From Sipunculus nudus (Eukaryota; Annelida; Sipuncula; Golfingiida; Sipunculidae), in NCBI GenBank assembly GCA_026874595.1, contig CM049309.1, positions 53,356,079 through 53,420,078 of the forward strand: 64,000 nucleotides of DNA. Reading direction: 5' to 3'. Position numbers and translations under genes: made by a program. Position 1 is the stretch's first letter. Every line of letters starts with the position of its first letter. Below are positions 32,880 to 47,900 of the stretch, one piece after another. The notes below the pieces were generated by a model that made no database searches, was not told where the DNA came from, and saw only the letters and a list, made by a program, of their open reading frames with translations.

Positions 32880-33737
32880 ATGTCTAGTGCTTAGATTGAT
32901 GTGAAAGTAGTCGAAAGTGAGTATAATAGTTTTATGTTTAAATATAAATTAAAGCCATAAAACCAGGTACTTATGATCATTGTGATCATACTTATGATCA
33001 ATTTGTGAAATTTGTAAATTCTGGATTCTCAAGAACTTTGTTTTGCTGAAACTGAATAAATACCAGACATGATAAGAATACTTTGCAAATATATTTGAAT
33101 GCGAATATGAATATATGTAGTGCTTCATAATTTCATGCATAAAAATAGGAATACAGGTATAAATGAAAGTATTTGAATACAAATGCAAATACTTTCAAAA
33201 TGTAATCATGAATGTATTCATGAATATATTCTATAATATTATTTTAACAATCATTTATTTTGCTTATATTATTAAAAGATCTTTTCATATGATGCTGTTA
33301 TTATTTTTAATTTAAATTATATTTGACACAATATTTGTTATTAATTTATAATAAATAGTTATATTATTTAAGTTTTATTATTGAGTAAGAATAACCAGTA
33401 ATTATTAAATAAAAGTTCTCATTTGTAAAAATCAAAATTACCATGACTGATAATGGACAGGTTTTTTTTCAAATAATTCTACTGCAATATAGATAAGGTT
33501 ATATGGCCAAGTCAAAACCTATGTGAAAACAGCACACCATTTCCAACTGTATAATATAAATGACATCAATCCTCTTCCCTGTCTCCAAGGATATTATCAT
33601 AATCTTACATAACTTGAGTTAAACATCATCAGCTCAAAATGCAGCTTATATTACCACACAAAACCTGCACTTGCCTACCTCCTCTTCCCAATCATATTTT
33701 GTGAGCATATAAAACCCATGGGTTCCTTGTTACCTTT
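32880..33737 (+). repeat. Dispersed repeat, GGGACCCATGGGTC family, copy 1
   Basis: Shares AGATTGATGTGAAAGTAGTC, GAATATGAATATATGTAGTG, AATCCTCTTCCCTGTCTCC and an ACCCATGGGTTCCTTGTT end with copies at 46294-46910 (inverted) and 50220-50958. Position-matched homology over more than 700 bp. Confidence 0.75.
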
Positions 33738-34138
33738 TTTTCAACAACCATGCAATACTAAATGAGTTGGTGAAACATCCCATGTTTCACTTCTGTGATA
33801 TGAAGGAGTGAAAATTGCCTTTCTGTATTATAATTGTATTTATTATGGGAAAATGGTACAATGCAATACCAAATGAGTTGGTAAAACAACCAATGTTTCA
33901 CTCCTGTGATCGTAAAAGCATGGATCGCAATATAGGCTGGTCAAGTTTAGGATCGCAATCTGGGCTGGACTGATCTTAGATCTGTCCAGACCAGATTGCG
34001 ATCCTGGAGCAAGAAAAGTCTGGGCCAGACTAAACTGCGATCGCAAACTAGGCTGGGCGGATCTAAGATCTAGCCAGCCTGGATTGCGATCGCAGTTTGG
34101 GCCGGCCTGAACTGCGATCGCAATTTGAGCTGGACAGA

Positions 34139-34602
34139 CACATACAAAACTTTCCTATGGGGGCTGCATGTGTTTGCCTATCACATGATCAGCTCATGAA
34201 TATGGCATGACCCAGCAGAGAACCAATAGGAGATAAGGACAAATGACATCACTCATAGACTTGTAACCTGCTCATGAGCTTATCACTAGCTGTCATGACA
34301 CATCAAGTTAACCCATATTAAAAGGCCTAAAGCCCTCATACACTTCTTATTGCCTCACCAAACCCTAACAACATATATTTTCAAATACTTTTTCAAATGA
34401 TTTTAATAAGTAGTTATAATATAATTTTTATTTTAGGATTTATTTATTTTTCATTATGTTTAAAATACAACTAATTTCAACTGAATTTGAAAATATTTTT
34501 AAAATGTTTAAGGTATATAATCTGTGTGTGTATTATATGGAAAATTCTATATCTCTTGTCATAGTTTATTTACACCTGTATCAATATTTTATTTAAATAT
34601 AT

Positions 34603-34634
<32 letters not shown>

Positions 34635-34764
34635 TATATATACATATTATATATATATATAACTTGAAAAATTAAACATGCTTTCAAATTATATATGTAT
34701 TGCTATATTAAAAGTGTTTTCCAGTGCACATATACAAGTATTTTAATTTTGTATATATGTATAT

Positions 34765-34831
<67 letters not shown>

Positions 34832-35085
34832 ATTTTGAGATATAATTCTTTATAATAATTATATTTTATTTTTTTCTTTATTCAAATATCAGCTATTTGA
34901 CTGAAATCACCATTATGTTCAGTTATACGTGCGTATTTGTTTAGAAAATATTTAAGTATACATTGTTTCATTTTTTAAGCATGGCCATATGTACAAGTGA
35001 TAATGTTAGCTAACTTTCAGATATGTAGGCCTATTAAGTATTTGTATTAGAATAATAATACTAGATACTTTTGTACCTCATTTGT

Positions 35086-35139
<54 letters not shown>

Positions 35140-35426
35140 AATAATTTTAATGACATTTCTAATGGTTTAAGCAAATTGTAAAATAATTTTAAAATGATTA
35201 TTGGTTCATACAGCTAAACCAATATTATTTTCCAAATACACATGAGTGTACATATGTTTTGTGTGTGTTATTATTTAATATTATCTTACAAATTTCATAT
35301 ATCATGTGTGTGTGTGTGCCAATATGTTGTGCATTTTTAATAATTTACTTTTTTTATATTTATAAATCACCTCTTAAATTAAACTGGTTTTGTTATGTAA
35401 CACTTGAGTAAGTACATAAAGGTGTG

Positions 35427-35499
<73 letters not shown>

Positions 35500-35583
35500 T
35501 TACAGACATATATTGTTTACATATTAATTGTATGTTATTTTTTATTTTTTGACATATAAAAGTTACATATTATATATATATAC

Positions 35584-35631
<48 letters not shown>

Positions 35632-36315
35632 TATTATACATTAATATTTAATAACAATATAATAAAAAATAATATAATATAGTACGATATAAGAATTAAA
35701 ATACTGTATATACCATTACATATATACTCTGATGTGTTTATATGCATAAGTATTGAAAAGCCTGAATTTAATGAACATGAAATGTGAAAATGTAACTTAA
35801 AAGCCCTTAAATCTCTGTAGATATAGCAGGACTAGACTGGTACCCTGCACAATTAATGATTGACAAAACCCTAGTTAAGCTATATAAATCATACAAAAAT
35901 AATTAAAAAATAACAATGGGCAACCTATTTACATATACTAGTGTGAAGGACAACACTTGTAGAATACGATTATTTATACTTTTTCTCCTGATGTGACCGG
36001 GATTGGCTGCTTTTAATCAGTGAAATGAAGCTTGTTGATGCTGACATGCCAACTCTGACATGAAGCGGCGTCATGAACAAGGGTTGAATTCTTCACTTTT
36101 TTTTCGCTAGTAACGATCTCTTACTGGTCATTTCACGTAAATAACCACTCAGGATATCATTAAATGTAACAGTTTGATGAAAAAAACTTTAATTAATTAA
36201 GATAAATACTCATTCTAACACTGAAGCGATCTTCGCCAACATGCACGCCGCCTAGTGGTAGAAGTTTGAAACGGCTAATTATGCGTGGGTAAATCTGCAC
36301 AGCATGTTTGATTGT
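34139..36315. mobile_element. 2.18-kb insertion within the fold-back element's right arm
   Basis: Flanked by GACAGA at 34133-34138 and 36316-36321; removing it restores a continuous inverted arm. Contents are very AT-rich with (TA)n tracts near 34588-34636, 34753-34826, 35092-35137, 35430-35497 and 35571-35627. No coding region is recognised. The class is unknown. Confidence 0.65.
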
Positions 36316-36354
36316 GACAGATCTAAGATCCGTCCAGATCGCGATCTGAGCCTT

Positions 36355-36356
<2 letters not shown>

Positions 36357-36442
<86 letters not shown>
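36357..36442. repeat. (TA)n microsatellite upstream of the dioxygenase gene
   Basis: About 43 TA units, lying at the outer end of the fold-back element and about 215 bp before the dioxygenase ATG. Confidence 0.95.
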
Positions 36443-36444
<2 letters not shown>

Positions 36445-36657
36445 ACTGTTTGGAGGCTATATATGATCTTGTGTGAAAGAGGTAGATAAAAGTACATCCG
36501 GCAATATGTCAACAAGGGAAGCCGGCTGGCATCAGGGGTTTGGGAAATCAATTTGTGTCAGGGAAAAAGTACAGTAGATGATCACATGTCATGCTTATTT
36601 AAGAAACCCACATTGTTTTCATGTCTACTTCTGAAGGCTGCATTAATCAGATCGTCA

Positions 36658-37042
36658 ATGGCTGCGTCGTTCTATCAGCTGACCCCGCTCAAGCTTGGAG
36701 CCGAGGTTCGCGGGGTGAAACTTTCTGAGGACGTACCCGCGGACGTTATTGAACAGATCCGACGTGACGTCACTAAACATCGAATCCTAGTGTTCCGTGA
36801 CCAGGGAGACATCAGTGGTGACCGGCAGGTGGAGATAGGTCGCTGGTTTGGGGAGCCTGAGTCCACTTTCTACAAGCATCACCGCTCCCCACATCCTGAC
36901 GTGTTCCGGGTGTCTAATGATGAGGAGGAGGGGTGTACCGGGGTCGGGAGGACCGGCTGGCACATTGATGGGTCCTTCCAACCCGCACCATTCAGTTATG
37001 CTCTCTATCATATAGTCCATGTACCAAAAAAAGGAGATACAG
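36658..37042 (+). CDS. Dioxygenase exon 1
   Basis: ATG 36658 has G at +4; the upstream in-frame ATG 36586 is an alternative. Carries the HxD iron ligands (codons at 36961 and 36967). The donor ACAG|GTAATT at 37043 leaves phase 1. Higher GC and CpG than the flanks, as expected of old coding sequence. Confidence 0.9.
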
Positions 37043-40000
37043 GTAATTGTAATCAGATCAGGTAATTAGTCTAAAGTTCCACGAATAATTGATGACTCAT
37101 AATTCATTATGAATATGTGTCAATGAATGAAATAAAATCAAAATAGCACATTCAGCATTTAATATAAGATTTTAACAGTCAAGTAAGATAAGACCTATTT
37201 AATAAAAGACTGAATTAGTAGAATAAAATAAACTTGGTAGGTCTACATATTTCTAATGAACATACACAGATGGTTATCCTGTATCTTTGATGACCATGGG
37301 TATAAATCAAACTTAAATGACCAAATAATACAAAGTAATTCATTTTAGTATGGTAAAAATAAATAAATAAAAAACTGCTGTACATAATAAATTCAAAGAC
37401 CCAGCTGCTGGGTATAATAAACATATTAAAATGTGCTTTAATATGTTGATTTGTGACAAAGACTGTAAATCATGACAGTCAGTATTCCTTGCATGGTAGT
37501 CATATAAACTAACAATTCCAATTAACAAAAATCAGTTTTTTTTCTTTCTTTACAATAATCTACATAAACTTTCTCCAGAACTTGATTACTGTTTTATAAA
37601 TATTTGAGGAGGAGAGGTTCCCTGTCTTAGTACAAGATGGGAAATATTTCTTTCTTTAAATACAGTGAAACCTGTGTTATGCGACCACCCATAGGACTGG
37701 TCAAAAGAGGTTTTAATTTACAGGTGGTCTTATTAGAAAGGTCAGTTATAACCAATGTGAATGCTTTCAGTACACCCAAGGAGGGTCTTAATAGACAGAT
37801 GGTCTTACAAGATAGGTGGTTTTTCAGACAGGTTCTACTGTAATATATAATTGCAGAAGCCCTATACAACCACGGTACCTGTATTAGTAAATTATATCAA
37901 TGTATTTAGTATCTCACCATCACCATTGATAATCATATGTAACTGTACTTGTGACCCCTGTACATCATGTATATGTCTGATTCAAGGGAAACATCCATAG
38001 TTTCAGCTACACGAAGTACAATGTTGTATACCAGTATATAACACAGAACTTTAAAATTTTATTGTTATGCCACCTTTTAGGTTTATATAACTAATCAAAT
38101 ATACTAATTATAATATTGCTTTTCCCCTATTTTTTATCAGTGATATAGAACTTGAGTTCAGACTTGGACTCAAATCAGTACATTCACTTTTTTCAGGGAC
38201 TTAGACCTGATGGTCCTGGACTCGGACTTCAACACTAAGTGACTTGTACTCAGACTGCCAGGTCAAGATTTAAAAAATTAGGCCCAGTCAATCTTGACTC
38301 CAGCAGGAAAAACATTGTCACCTTAGTTCTGATGATAAGATTGGAAAACACACCTTAAATGTTTACAAACTATTGACAGAACCTTAAACACAATAAGATT
38401 GGCCAATATTGAATTCCCTCCTGAATATCCAAATTGGATAGATCTCAAGCTAAACACTTGTGAAAAAAAGAAAGCATTGACTATACAAAAATGAACTTTT
38501 ATCTCAGATTTACATTTTGTTAATACATGTTCATATATGTAATATATTTGTTGTTGGGCTCAGATCCAGGCTTGTACTCAGTTTCAAAGAGACACAAACT
38601 TGAAGAACACAATGAGCTGTACTAGGACTCAGACCTAAAGTACTCAGACTTAGACTTGACCAGCCTGAATCTGGACTTGCACTCTTTTTCAGATAATGTG
38701 GACTTGACTACAACTTGCTTCAGATGTTAAGGCTCATTGAGTCCTCTAGTTGACATTGTTTTGTACATCTGATCTGACATTATCTCATATTACAGCCACA
38801 CATAAACTGACCTAGAGAGATCTTTCAGCTCTAACTGTATTAGACCGTAAGCCCTTAATACAATACTTGTTTGAATTACCTGATAGTCACTTGCGTATAT
38901 GGGTATCCTTGTAACTATTCAGCCCTGTCAGTCATGTTTCAATCATGTTTCTTCATATATCAGTGTGTATCACTAGAAAAATTAGACACATTTACCATGG
39001 TTTACAGCATTGTTTGTCTGATGGATGAATGTACACTTACTTTGAAAACAGAAATAATTAACATTTATATGACTACCTTGTTGATTTTTGCTCTGTTTTT
39101 GCTTTGCAGTGTTTGCCCCTTTGACAGAACTTATCGAAGGTCTGGATGAGCAAAAACGGGATCGCTGGGAAAGGTTATGGATGGTCAGTGATGCCCGAGC
39201 TGATCGTGTTCATCCTCTAATTTACCCACATCCCCTGACAGGACACCAGGTCAGTATACCTAACTAGAAAGTAGTCAGAGACATCATGTGCACCTCCACC
39301 TGGATCTTATTCAAACTTTACTGGTTTGGTGCATGCTACACAGAAAATCTGTCACCTGTGAACTCTGCACACTTAAACAAAGGCAGCCCTCAATAACAGT
39401 GAATCAAAAGACCTAGATTATCAAATTGCCCGATGGTAAAAATCTAAAAAAAAATTACATTTCATAATGACCTGGATTACCTCCAGACTGTAATGGATGC
39501 TCCAAGAGGTTTACCCAAACTTCCAATAAATTTCATCATAATCCATTCGTAACTTTTTGAGTAAAATAAATTGCTGTCAGACAAACCAATTAAGTAATAA
39601 CCAACAGTGATAAAAACATTTACAGTGGAACCTGTCTGAAAGACCACCTTATTAATAAGACCACATGTCTATAATGACCACCCTTGAGTGAACTGAAAGC
39701 TTTCGCATAAGGTAGGGTTCTCAGGCACTTTTTTTCTCAGAAATCAGTGTTTTTTACCTTTTTTTGTGTGTTTCAATAAAAATGTCATATGATCAGGGAA
39801 AAGCATGATAATTACAGATTTTTTTTGCTAAACAGGTAAAAGCACTACATAACAAAGGAAATCTAATCAAAATTATATTATTTTATCATCTTGAAAGAAA
39901 TGTCTGTGGGGCTTGATCTTAAAATTGGTAAGTTTCTATTGAAAATCAAAAGGAAAATTTTTGATGTGGGGGTGGGGGGGGGGGGGGGGTTAAATTGACA

Positions 40001-43000
40001 TGGGTAGTGCCTGAGAATCAAACCTTAATTTTTTTTGGCCTTTGTTAAAACTGACCTGGCTTATAAGACCATGGGTGGTCTTCTTACACAGGTTTCACTG
40101 TAAATATTCATTTTATAATATGACCTATGCTGTATGTAACCTTTGTTTTATCACAATTATTTACTAAGAAAGTAGTTTCTCTTACTACTTGCAATAGTAA
40201 CCCTAACCTGTGCCACCACCACTTGATGCTTTTGTAAAAAAAAAAAAAAAAACATGTCAACATTTTTTTTTCAAGGAAAAATGTTTTTAAAATTGTTCAG
40301 GTAAAATTGTTTTATCCTGTTAATATGTTTTTCTTTTACCTGTTTTCCAGTGTTATTTCTAGTCAACATATAATTTCAGACTATGTGCTTCCACCTTGGC
40401 ATGACTGAGGCTTTTATCTGGGACTACAAAACACCAAATGAGCGCTGGACTGACTGGCGAGAGACTGTGCAGATCTTGAAGGAAATACATCATGAGTTTG
40501 TCAAAGACAACAAAGCCATTCAGTATTCACATAAGGTAAAATCACTTTCGAAGATTGTATAGTTTTGCAGGCAGATGACAGATGTCAGCACATGTATAAC
40601 CTTATGGCTAAATTTACAGCATGCCAGCAGATGGCACCACAGTCTGAACTAAAGTACCATTAGGACTAGGATCTAGTTTTTTGAGTACCACATGATTGCC
40701 TATCCTTTATAATTAACATAACAGGCAGTGACACTTAAGACAGTTAGTCATATAAGTGGTTGCTGTAATCTGAATGATGAGTCTGAATGATGGCTCATAA
40801 TTGCCTTATGTTCCAAAAAGTTAGCCTTAAAACTGTCATTGTCAGGCTATAATTAAAGGGTACATGTAGTGAATTTCAATAATTAGCTGTTTAAAAAACC
40901 ACATATGATACTAGTGATTCCGTCAGGTTACGTTGTTAGTGAGTCTACAAAAAATTATAATACAGAGTCAGGTTTTGAATCCGTTGTAATTTGGATCATA
41001 TAGGACTGTATATAAGTGTTGGTAGTTACATAAATATAAATTAGGCTTGAACAAAATGTTAACAACATGAACCAGTGTCCCTAGGACGAGATGAATATAG
41101 TAGGGCACCAGAACCTGCATTGGTTGATAATTTATCATTAACTTGTATAAATATCCTTCAAAGAACCTGTCTGTTTTGGACATGTTTTAGAATCGAATAA
41201 CACTGACGAAATGTGTAAACCCCGGCATATTGCTAAATCTAGCAACAGCTGTGCTTGATGTTAGTCAGGCAGCATGGCTGACAATCAGCAAGTTGCAGTG
41301 AAATCTTACAACTACTGTTTGAATACAGCCATGACAATGTGCCATCTAAAGCAAAATTGAGCTGTAATGCTAGTGCATTTTTCAGGTTACACATGATTTA
41401 CAGTGGGCCAGTTCAGAGCTAAATAACTTCAGAGAGTCATAATTTCACATTTATCCTAACTGACAAAAATTATGCCAGTTATGCACCTCAGTACAGATCA
41501 GTGCTGTGTTCTAAGATATCAGTGACATAATCATAATTTGCTCTTAAAGTAACATTGTTAACTAGAGAGCAATCAGAGACTACACATGCACCTCCACCAA
41601 CATTCTAGATCAACAGATCACTGTACAGAAGAAATATGTGTCAAAACTCACCAGCTCTGCCTGCTAGAACAAAGCTTTTTTTATTAAGGTCACACCTGTG
41701 GACATTCACATGTTCAGAAAATAACTAAAATTTTGCCCCAACACCAGTGGATGTTGACCATCTTGCTTGATACATCTCACACTGCTAAAGAATCATTTTA
41801 ACCAAAAAGAATTATTATAGTGACCTCAATCTCCACATAACTTCATCAATATCTGTTCATAACCTTTCAGCTTGCCAAGTTGCTAAAAGACAAATCAACC
41901 AATTAACTAACCATGACAAATATAATACCTTTTTGCAGAATTATAATTGCCTGTTTTGAATACAGGCATGTGATCAAAACTGGTCACACAGCACAAGAAC
42001 TAAGATTTACATGCTGATAGATGTTTGAAACCTATTTATAGCATTATGATAAGATTTTGCTGGGTTTGTGTCAAGCCCCTAAATGTGTGCAAATTCTAAT
42101 GTATGTCAAGTTTTGTCTGACCCAAACACATTGTTACTGGTGTGACTGCAAGGCACACTTGATTTAATTCTGAAATCAAACAACAGATGGCAGCTACTGT
42201 GCTTACCAGCCAGGGTTGCAACACTCTGGGACATATGGATGGATCATGCATAATTGGTACAGGAAGAAAATAGCATGAATGAAAATGGTTCAAAGATAGT
42301 TAAAATTTGAAAAATCACAAAAGATTTGTCAAAATAATCCATTCATCCAAAAGCAGTGTGTACATGCCTCATTGGCATTTTTGCTTCATTATGACTTTTG
42401 TGAATTGTCTTTCATTGTAGGTGCACATAATAGTTTTTTTTTTTTCACGAGTTTCTCATTCAGTTTTAAAACTGACATTATGTATATGCATCATGCTGAA
42501 TACATGCAGCTCAATGGAAAGATGTATGTAGTATTTCACTCTAGCCCTTCACTGTTCAGATTTTTAGATTTTCCTTTTTGATTTATTTTACTCAGGTTTC
42601 TTTGTGTCTTACCAGAATTTATGCAGTAACCGGTATTACAGATTTGGTGTTTTTTTTTGGGTTAAGATAAATCTTAAGAACTGAAAACAAATATGAACTA
42701 GATTGAGTTTGTTTTGGCAAGGCAAAAATAGTTGCATCTTCCCTCCTAGCGACAGCTTGTCACCCCAAACGTCGATTTTAGGTGAACTGAAGACGATGGG
42801 GTGACAGTACAAGCTATTGGGTTTGCATCAATTCTAGTATGTGCAGATGTGCACGCCATTTCTGACACTACCTTTTCATCTTCTTCTCGAACTGTCATTT
42901 TCCTGAGTTAAGACGAAAAGTGACGTTATTCTGTTGGGGAAAATAATAATTATTACATCCATGGTTGACTTACGTGTATTCGTGCAGCAGTTTTTAATTC

Positions 43001-44891
43001 CGAGGCTGGTTTTACTCTAAAAACTCATCTCCACGTCTGTCAGCAGGAGAACCATAACTTCCAGTAGGGGATTTCCAAACGGCTATGTGTAAAACCCAGA
43101 AGACCGAAGTCGAAAGCAAGGACTTTTTTTAAAGCAATGATCGAAGCATAATTAAAATGCTACTACATCAATAGAAAGTACCTTTTTATGTTGGTGGAAA
43201 CATGGAAAAAAATAAAGGTTTTGATAATATTTTATACATGTGCCCCTATAAAAATCACCCTGATAATATCATAGAGACTTAAACAGAAAATTTGACAGAA
43301 CCAAAAAACGTCCAGTTAATGTTTTTACAAGTTGTTTCGAACAAAATATTTTATTTTTAATGTATAAATTGAAAAACCTTTTCCTCTTCCATTGACCAAA
43401 TAATTTCATCAGGATTATGAATCTCTTAGACTCTTATCTATTATGTAATACTTTATATACAAATTATATTTTACATTTCATGGTCCGGTTGCACACATTG
43501 ATTTATATATATATTATGTAAACAAAATTGTAATTTCTTATCGAGATCCTTGTAATCGTACAGTAATATGAAGTTGAAGGGAGCACATTCTGGTTAGATG
43601 CCCTTATCATGCACATATTATAACATTTGAGAGTGAAATCAGTTGCAAACATACTTTAATATATTAATAAATATCCATATATTTGAAGTTGAAATGTGAT
43701 GTTGAAACATCAGGAGTGAAATTATTATAATATAAATTTCGAGATTGATAAAGTTTGAAAGAAAGAGTGAAAAACTTGAAAAAGAATTAATTTTAGTTTT
43801 AAAAAAATATTTGCTTAAATTCACAAATCGATCAGATTTTATAATAACACATGTATTAGTATGTTAAATATTATCTGGACTGTTGTATCCTTTTTTTAAG
43901 ATATAAATTTAACATTTTTTTTTAAAATATCGTTGAACTCTAACATATTGAAAGACATTTCGTTTTGTATATGATACATGTATGTTTGTTCCAGCGATGA
44001 CCTACTGGGATATATTGAATTTTCATATTTGTTCAACGTATGGAAAATATATTACTATTTTTTATTTTGAATGACATCGTAATTTATAACTGTATTTTTA
44101 ATGCCGTATTAGGGTGTATTATACCATATTTATTATTCAGTGATGCATTCATAGAGGGCGCAAGCCCGTTCAGACCTAATATCTTTCATTTTATCGAGTT
44201 CTTTTCCCATTTTTTCCTAATTAATTTTCATTTCTTTTCCAGATTACTTTTTTTATTCCCTAGCAATTTCATTATTATATTTATTACTTTCCAATTCATA
44301 AATTGGTGATTTACTCCACTGAGAGAGCATCCAAATATATACTAGTATAATGAGAGAGGAAGTATTTCCGTTATCACACTTTTCTTGATAATAACACCGA
44401 CGAATCCCAATCCCCCCCCCCCCATCGCATTACCGTGCGAGTCATGCACGGTCTCCCCACAGACTGCTGAGCTCGGGTTGGGATCGACCGTAAAAAATTC
44501 TCACGGCTCCTCGGCTGATACTCAGACTCGCCCACTGTTCTGCTGTCCGAGCCTGTGCGCTCACAGATCACAAATGTCGGAAAAAAATGCAAAGATTGTC
44601 ATAAGACTTAATCATATCAAATATTTTACAACGAGTACTACATTTAAATACTAGGAGTGACATTTGCCAGTTATAAATGTATAGACGCGCATTTCATCAT
44701 AGACATTAACATGTTACGAACTTTTGAATATTTGGACTTTCCAGTTTATACCGTAATTTTATAGAAATATAAATATTAAAGCCCAACAACCTAAACTTTG
44801 AATACATTGTTCAAAAACATGTAGGAGAATAGATGCGGAACAGAAAATCAATCATAATCTTGAGATGGAGTGAAATATATTACGTGAAAAT

Positions 44892-44949
<58 letters not shown>

Positions 44950-47900
44950 TTTACAAATAAAAAAATTAAGAACTTATAGTTTTCCGATTATGTATCATGT
45001 ATTGTATTATACACTCATTAAAAGCAGAATCATGCATAAGCAATTTTAATATATGCATGCAACTATAATTATAATGAAACTGCATTTGGGCACAAGTTAA
45101 CCAGTGCGTCTCTGTGACTTCCGAGTTATACACATTGGATAACATCCAAGCACTTCTGACTGACTTCTGAGATGGCTTCCGAGCACAAAATCTTCCATAA
45201 CGTTCAGATTAAACAATGGATAACTATTATTCTTCACAGAATGATAAAAAAGATCTTATTCTATCGGGGGAAAACAAAACGGTATTGAATCATTAGCATT
45301 TTGTATATGCTTTAAACTGCTTTCGTTGGTTTCCGGCTTCCGACTTCCAAGTTTACATACACGACCGCGCCATGACACATTTAGTTTTGAATGAGAAGTA
45401 CCGCTTCACGTGAATCGGTGCCACAGTGATGAAAGGAGGTAATAAATGTAATTATTTTTGTGTAACAACATTTTTTCTTCGATATTAAGCACATATCATA
45501 CGACTATATAAGCCTGTGATGCCAAATAATACCAGACAGGAAATATTTTGATCCGACCCTTAGAATGGGCGTTCTGTTGTGACTGCCATCATGACTCCAG
45601 GCCCTATCACTGTATCAGTTTATTTCCAAAGGCCTGAGTGTCATGTTGTCATGGCTACTTCCCTCCCTATGGGCCTCTCATCCCCATATATCCCCTAAAT
45701 GGGGTTCACAAAAATCCTAGAGATCTGAAGATTTGACCTTGAAGATGGCCAAGGTCACTGTTTTTTTAACACATCCAAGATTGTGGAAGGGACAATTCAA
45801 GTATTGATTTTAAAAATTTTGTGTATCAAGTTTGAGGGAAAAATATGTGATACTTGAAGAAGTTATGGGGTTCACATTCTACTTCAACTTATTTGACCTT
45901 GAAGGTAATCAGTAATCATAATATCAGTATGTTTGACTCCTTTAATTATAGTGACTGTGACCCAAGGTGAAGGCTAGGGTACATGTTCACGCTATGTATG
46001 TACACTGTGCTTGTGTAAACACGTCATTACTACACAGGCAAACAATGATGACAGGATCTAGGAAGAAAAACTATCATGTAACCTCTTTTTAAGTTTGAGT
46101 TATAGCTGACATTTGACATATTAAAATGATGTGCTCATCCTAGCTCACCGAGGCCTTTGAAGCTGATTTCCCAGGTTAACATGGCTTGGCATTAGTCATT
46201 TATCAGTTATGGAGCAATCAACCTCAAAAACTATCCAAAGAGCTGTCACATAGCATGGTGTGCAGATATTGTGGCTGTTTATTCCTCACACTCAACAAGG
46301 GACCCATGGGTCAAGGCGCTCAGATGTTATATATGATAAAAAAATATGATTTTGAAATGAGGCACATGCTGGTTTTGTGTGGAAATAAATATAAGCTGTA
46401 TTATGAGTTGTTGGTGTTAGCTTATGTATGATTTTGATAGTTTCTTTGGAGACAGGGAAGAGATTGATATAATTTATCCTATTAACAAATGGAGTGCTAT
46501 TATCATACAGATTTTGACTTGGCCATATAACTGATAAGCAGCACATATAAGATGAGAGTTTAACTATTTATTAAAATTTAATAACAAATATTGTGCCAAA
46601 CATAATTTTTATTAAAAATAATAAGAGAATCATATGATTTTTTAAAAATAAAATATAACTGAAATGATTATTAAAATAATATTATATAATATATTCATGA
46701 ATGCATTCATGAATACATTTTGAAAGTATTTACATGATATTCAAATACTTTCATTTTTGATTTTTACCTGAATTCCCATTCTTATGCAAGAAATTTTATA
46801 ATGGAGTACATATTCATATTCGTATTCAAATACATTTGCAAAGTATTCGCACCATGTCTGGTATTTATTCAGTTTTAGCGAAACAATGATGTTGAGAATC
46901 CAGAATATAAACAAAGGACCCATGGGTCAAGGCGCCCAGCTTAAGTTTGAAATTTTTGCAAATGCAAATATGAAAATATTCTATTGTAATGTTTTTCATT
47001 TATATAAGCATATGATAAGCTAAGAGGAAAGGGGCCCTCCTACTTGGTTATAGTAAAGTTCTAAATATATAATTGCAAACTAATACTCTGACAAGACTGT
47101 CATGAAGAAAAACAGTAAAAGTTTTGAGATACTGTGATGCATATGAAAAATTTACAGGCAAGTGGACAGAATGGACAAATACCAAATTACCAAATTTCAC
47201 TTTCAAGGGAATAATGCATTTCAGTTTATATATACACCTATTTTTTTAGCATATCCACTTTTTCCATTAATAGTTTTTATCTGATTCATTTTTTTATTTA
47301 CAAGTGTTATAAATTTGTAATAAATAACTGAAAATATAAGTTAAAATATAGAATTCTAAGTTGCAATCATTATATATCCAGATTGTAGCTCATATTGGCT
47401 CATATTATGCATACACATATATTTTATTATTTTAAAATAAAATGTTTAAACTGAATTTAAAAGAAAATAATGCCACAACATGGCATCTACAAGATTATTC
47501 CTTGAATCCCTATTAAAAAGTTTTGCACATTGGAGTTTTCAGTACATGCTTAATTTTATTCACCAAAATAAAATAAAAGATTCAGTAAATTTGATAAAAA
47601 AAAACATCTTTTCAAATAAAGTATACACACTTTTGGTTGAATGAGGGACAAACAATTTCCTTATGCTAAATACAATCTCAGCTATAATTAATTACTGTAA
47701 TTAATAGTCAATTTCACACCTGGTGAAGTTTTACTCTTCAGAAGTAAAGCATTACTTATCTGATGAACATCCACACTTTCATAGCAATACATCACTTTGT
47801 GGGCACAATTAAATGTACACTTTAATCATTGTAACCCTGGTGGTACAATACAAAATCTAAAATACAGAAAATTATAACATTCATCTAGTTTATGCACCAG

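Larger units (their letters stand above)
32201..36366. mobile_element. Fold-back (long inverted repeat) element, interrupted
   Basis: The left arm (32207-32478) and right arm (33905-34138 continued at 36316-36357) are reverse complements over about 270 bp. Both are built of modules around TGCGATCGCA and CAGATCTAAGATCTG palindromes. The outer ends read TATATATGTCAAGG and CCTTGACATATATA. A 2177-bp block splits the right arm. The 1.4-kb centre holds a copy of the GGGACCCATGGGTC-type repeat. No transposase ORF is visible, so it is non-autonomous. Confidence 0.8.

Noticed and set aside
44374..44654. Overlapping ORFs on both strands
   Set aside because: CpG-rich patch with a poly-C run; no exon boundaries or motifs.
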